DNA from: Tritrichomonas foetus
Lineage: Eukaryota; Parabasalia; Tritrichomonadida; Tritrichomonadidae
Direction: 5' to 3'
Assembly (NCBI GenBank): GCA_001839685.1
Contig: MLAK01000967.1
Location: 13,817-42,207 of the forward strand
Length of the DNA: 28,391 nt
A program made the translations under genes and the position numbers. Below, in pieces: positions 27,531-28,391 of the stretch. Positions within the stretch are counted from its first letter, which is position 1; every line of letters starts with the position of its first letter. The notes beneath the pieces are model-generated. The model was not told the origin of the DNA. It saw only the letters and a program-made list of their open reading frames with translations, and did not search any database.

Positions 27531-28213
27531 CCCTCCAAATTGTGAAGCACTTCTTTATCGAGATCAAAGCTTGTAATAACAGTCGGCCATCTATGCCATG
27601 GACCTCGTTTAGTTAATAATGGAGTATTATGAATTCCGATTTGATAACCAATTTGTCTACCCATATTTAAATGTGGCGAGCATTCAATTGTTGCAATTTC
27701 TCCAGCAGCAACCCAAAGTTCAGTTGATAGTAATTGTTGATGTTTTAAAACAACTTCAACTTCATGATTTCCCAGTTGTAAATTTTCAATTAATCCAGGA
27801 AAGAGATCAATATCTGGATGGACTGTCATTTTATCTACAGGTAATTTGTTAGAAACAACTTCAAGAAGAACCGCAATAATTTCTTGTGTAGTTAATGGAC
27901 AAATATTGTCATCAACACGATAATTTGTCTGTTTTAAATAATCAAAAGAAATATCATAAAGTTTGGAAACAATTCCAACTTCATTTTCACCACTAACCAT
28001 GACATAATATCTTAATGCAGTCACAATATCATCAATATGTTCGGTTTGTGAAACGCCATGACGATCTTGATGACTATTTATATTCGCGAGTAAGTCAGAA
28101 ATCTCAGGAAAGCGAATGTTTTTAACAAATTCATATTTCGGTGCAACTTCAATTTCATATCTTGGTTCATTTTCGACTGAAAGGGAACATTGAGAATATG
28201 AAAGCCCATACAT
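27512..28213 (-). CDS. M60-like (enhancin/TCAF-like) protein, 5' fragment
   Basis: 233 codons from the first available ATG to TAA at 27514-27512. Residues 163-228 carry the M60 beginning: STELWVAAGEIATIEC (family: TGLwvpaGE.vtV..), then GYQIGIHNTP (..vqIG.HtD..) and the RWP..T.SFDL segment. The frame then breaks at LEG instead of continuing into the LiYI strand. The frame is open upstream of the ATG to a TAG at 28312-28310. That extra stretch (GGSICCFFSPKDDDENE... EPINEFLK) looks like genuine protein of the domain before M60 in TCAF-like proteins, so the annotated start is unlikely to be the original one. A single missing base in the G-run at 27531-27533 would explain the break. Trichomonads have many M60 family members, so decay of one copy or an assembly error are both plausible. 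Confidence 0.65.
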   Translation of the reverse strand: MYGLSYSQCSLSVENEPRYEIEVAPKYEFVKNIRFPEISDLLANINSHQDRHGVSQTEHIDDIVTALRYYVMVSGENEVGIVSKLYDISFDYLKQTNYRVDDNICPLTTQEIIAVLLEVVSNKLPVDKMTVHPDIDLFPGLIENLQLGNHEVEVVLKHQQLLSTELWVAAGEIATIECSPHLNMGRQIGYQIGIHNTPLLTKRGPWHRWPTVITSFDLDKEVLHNLEGCFILQ

Positions 28214-28316
28214 TTTAAGGAATTCATTAATAGGCTCATCTGCAACACTTTCATTTTCATCATCATCTTTTGGTGAAAAAAAACAACAAATTGAGCCACC
28301 TTTTGCCTCCTATATG

Positions 28317-28373
28317 AAAGGTTTACATCGTGGTCCCCCCAAAGGTTTTTGTGGGACCACCCCATAAACCTTT
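28317..28373. repeat. Imperfect 23-bp inverted repeat at the right edge
   Basis: Arms 28317-28339 and 28351-28373 are symmetric about 28345. AAAGGTTTA pairs with TAAACCTTT, and TGGTCCC with GGGACCA, with a mostly unpaired 5-nt step between. A third AAAGGTTT copy sits at the centre (28341). The GC content is higher than in the flanks. It directly follows the point where the M60 reading frame is cut, so it may be part of a dispersed repeat or transposon end. Confidence 0.7.
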
Positions 28374-28391
28374 GTCCTACCACTCACACTA

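Noticed and set aside
28078..28383. Alternative minus-strand frame of about 100 codons over the right-edge repeat
   Set aside because: Begins at GTG, reads through the inverted repeat and conflicts with the M60-supported frame below 28309.
1..28391. CRISPR array, bacterial operon, phage or IS element
   Set aside because: Eukaryotic genes throughout; no direct repeats with regular spacers, no transposase, no Shine-Dalgarno-linked gene strings.

Overview
The window looks like compact, AT-rich nuclear DNA of a flagellated protist, most likely a parabasalid (trichomonad) such as a Tritrichomonas or Trichomonas relative. The grounds are: eukaryotic core genes (dynein heavy chain, CPSF73, SF3A1, an RNA polymerase III subunit, an R2R3 Myb) all read as single uninterrupted frames, including one of 4000 codons; TAA, TAG and TGA all end genes, which excludes ciliate or hexamitid codes; a TCA trinucleotide lies within about 22 nt of every credible ATG, as expected for the trichomonad initiator; and the Myb has the trichomonad two-repeat layout. 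The species cannot be fixed from sequence reading alone.

Layout, left to right. 1-986 (-): N-terminal part of a low-complexity protein with four copies of an EYYxxHP helix motif, running off the left edge in EGFP[ST] repeats. 1374-3335 (-): TPR protein. 3738-4346 (-) and 4443-5897 (+): divergent pair, RNA polymerase III subunit RPC8 and an armadillo-like protein. 5898-8102: gene-poor stretch holding the relic of a protein kinase and a second possible relic. 8103-8519 (-): small coiled-coil orphan. 8988-9680 (-): R2R3 Myb, with an E2F-like site abutting a Myb-type palindrome upstream. 10074-22076 (-): giant dynein heavy chain whose main ATPase site (AAA1) is degenerate. 22562-22633 (-): tRNA-Gly(TCC). 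22934-24934 (-) and 25148-26338 (+): divergent pair, CPSF73 and SF3A1. 26706-28309 (-): an M60 (enhancin/TCAF-like) protein broken by a frameshift and cut at its 5' side next to an imperfect inverted repeat at the right edge.

The genes are mainly nuclear RNA machinery (Pol III subunit, a tRNA gene, 3'-end cleavage nuclease, U2 snRNP protein) plus one ciliary motor. Two proteins (dynein AAA1, the M60 domain) keep their family fold but have lost catalytic residues, and two loci (kinase, M60) are broken. The most notable signals are the apparent pseudo-motor dynein, the EYYxxHP repeat protein, and the composite E2F/Myb element upstream of the Myb gene. No mobile-element gene, CRISPR array, rRNA or bacterial operon was seen.
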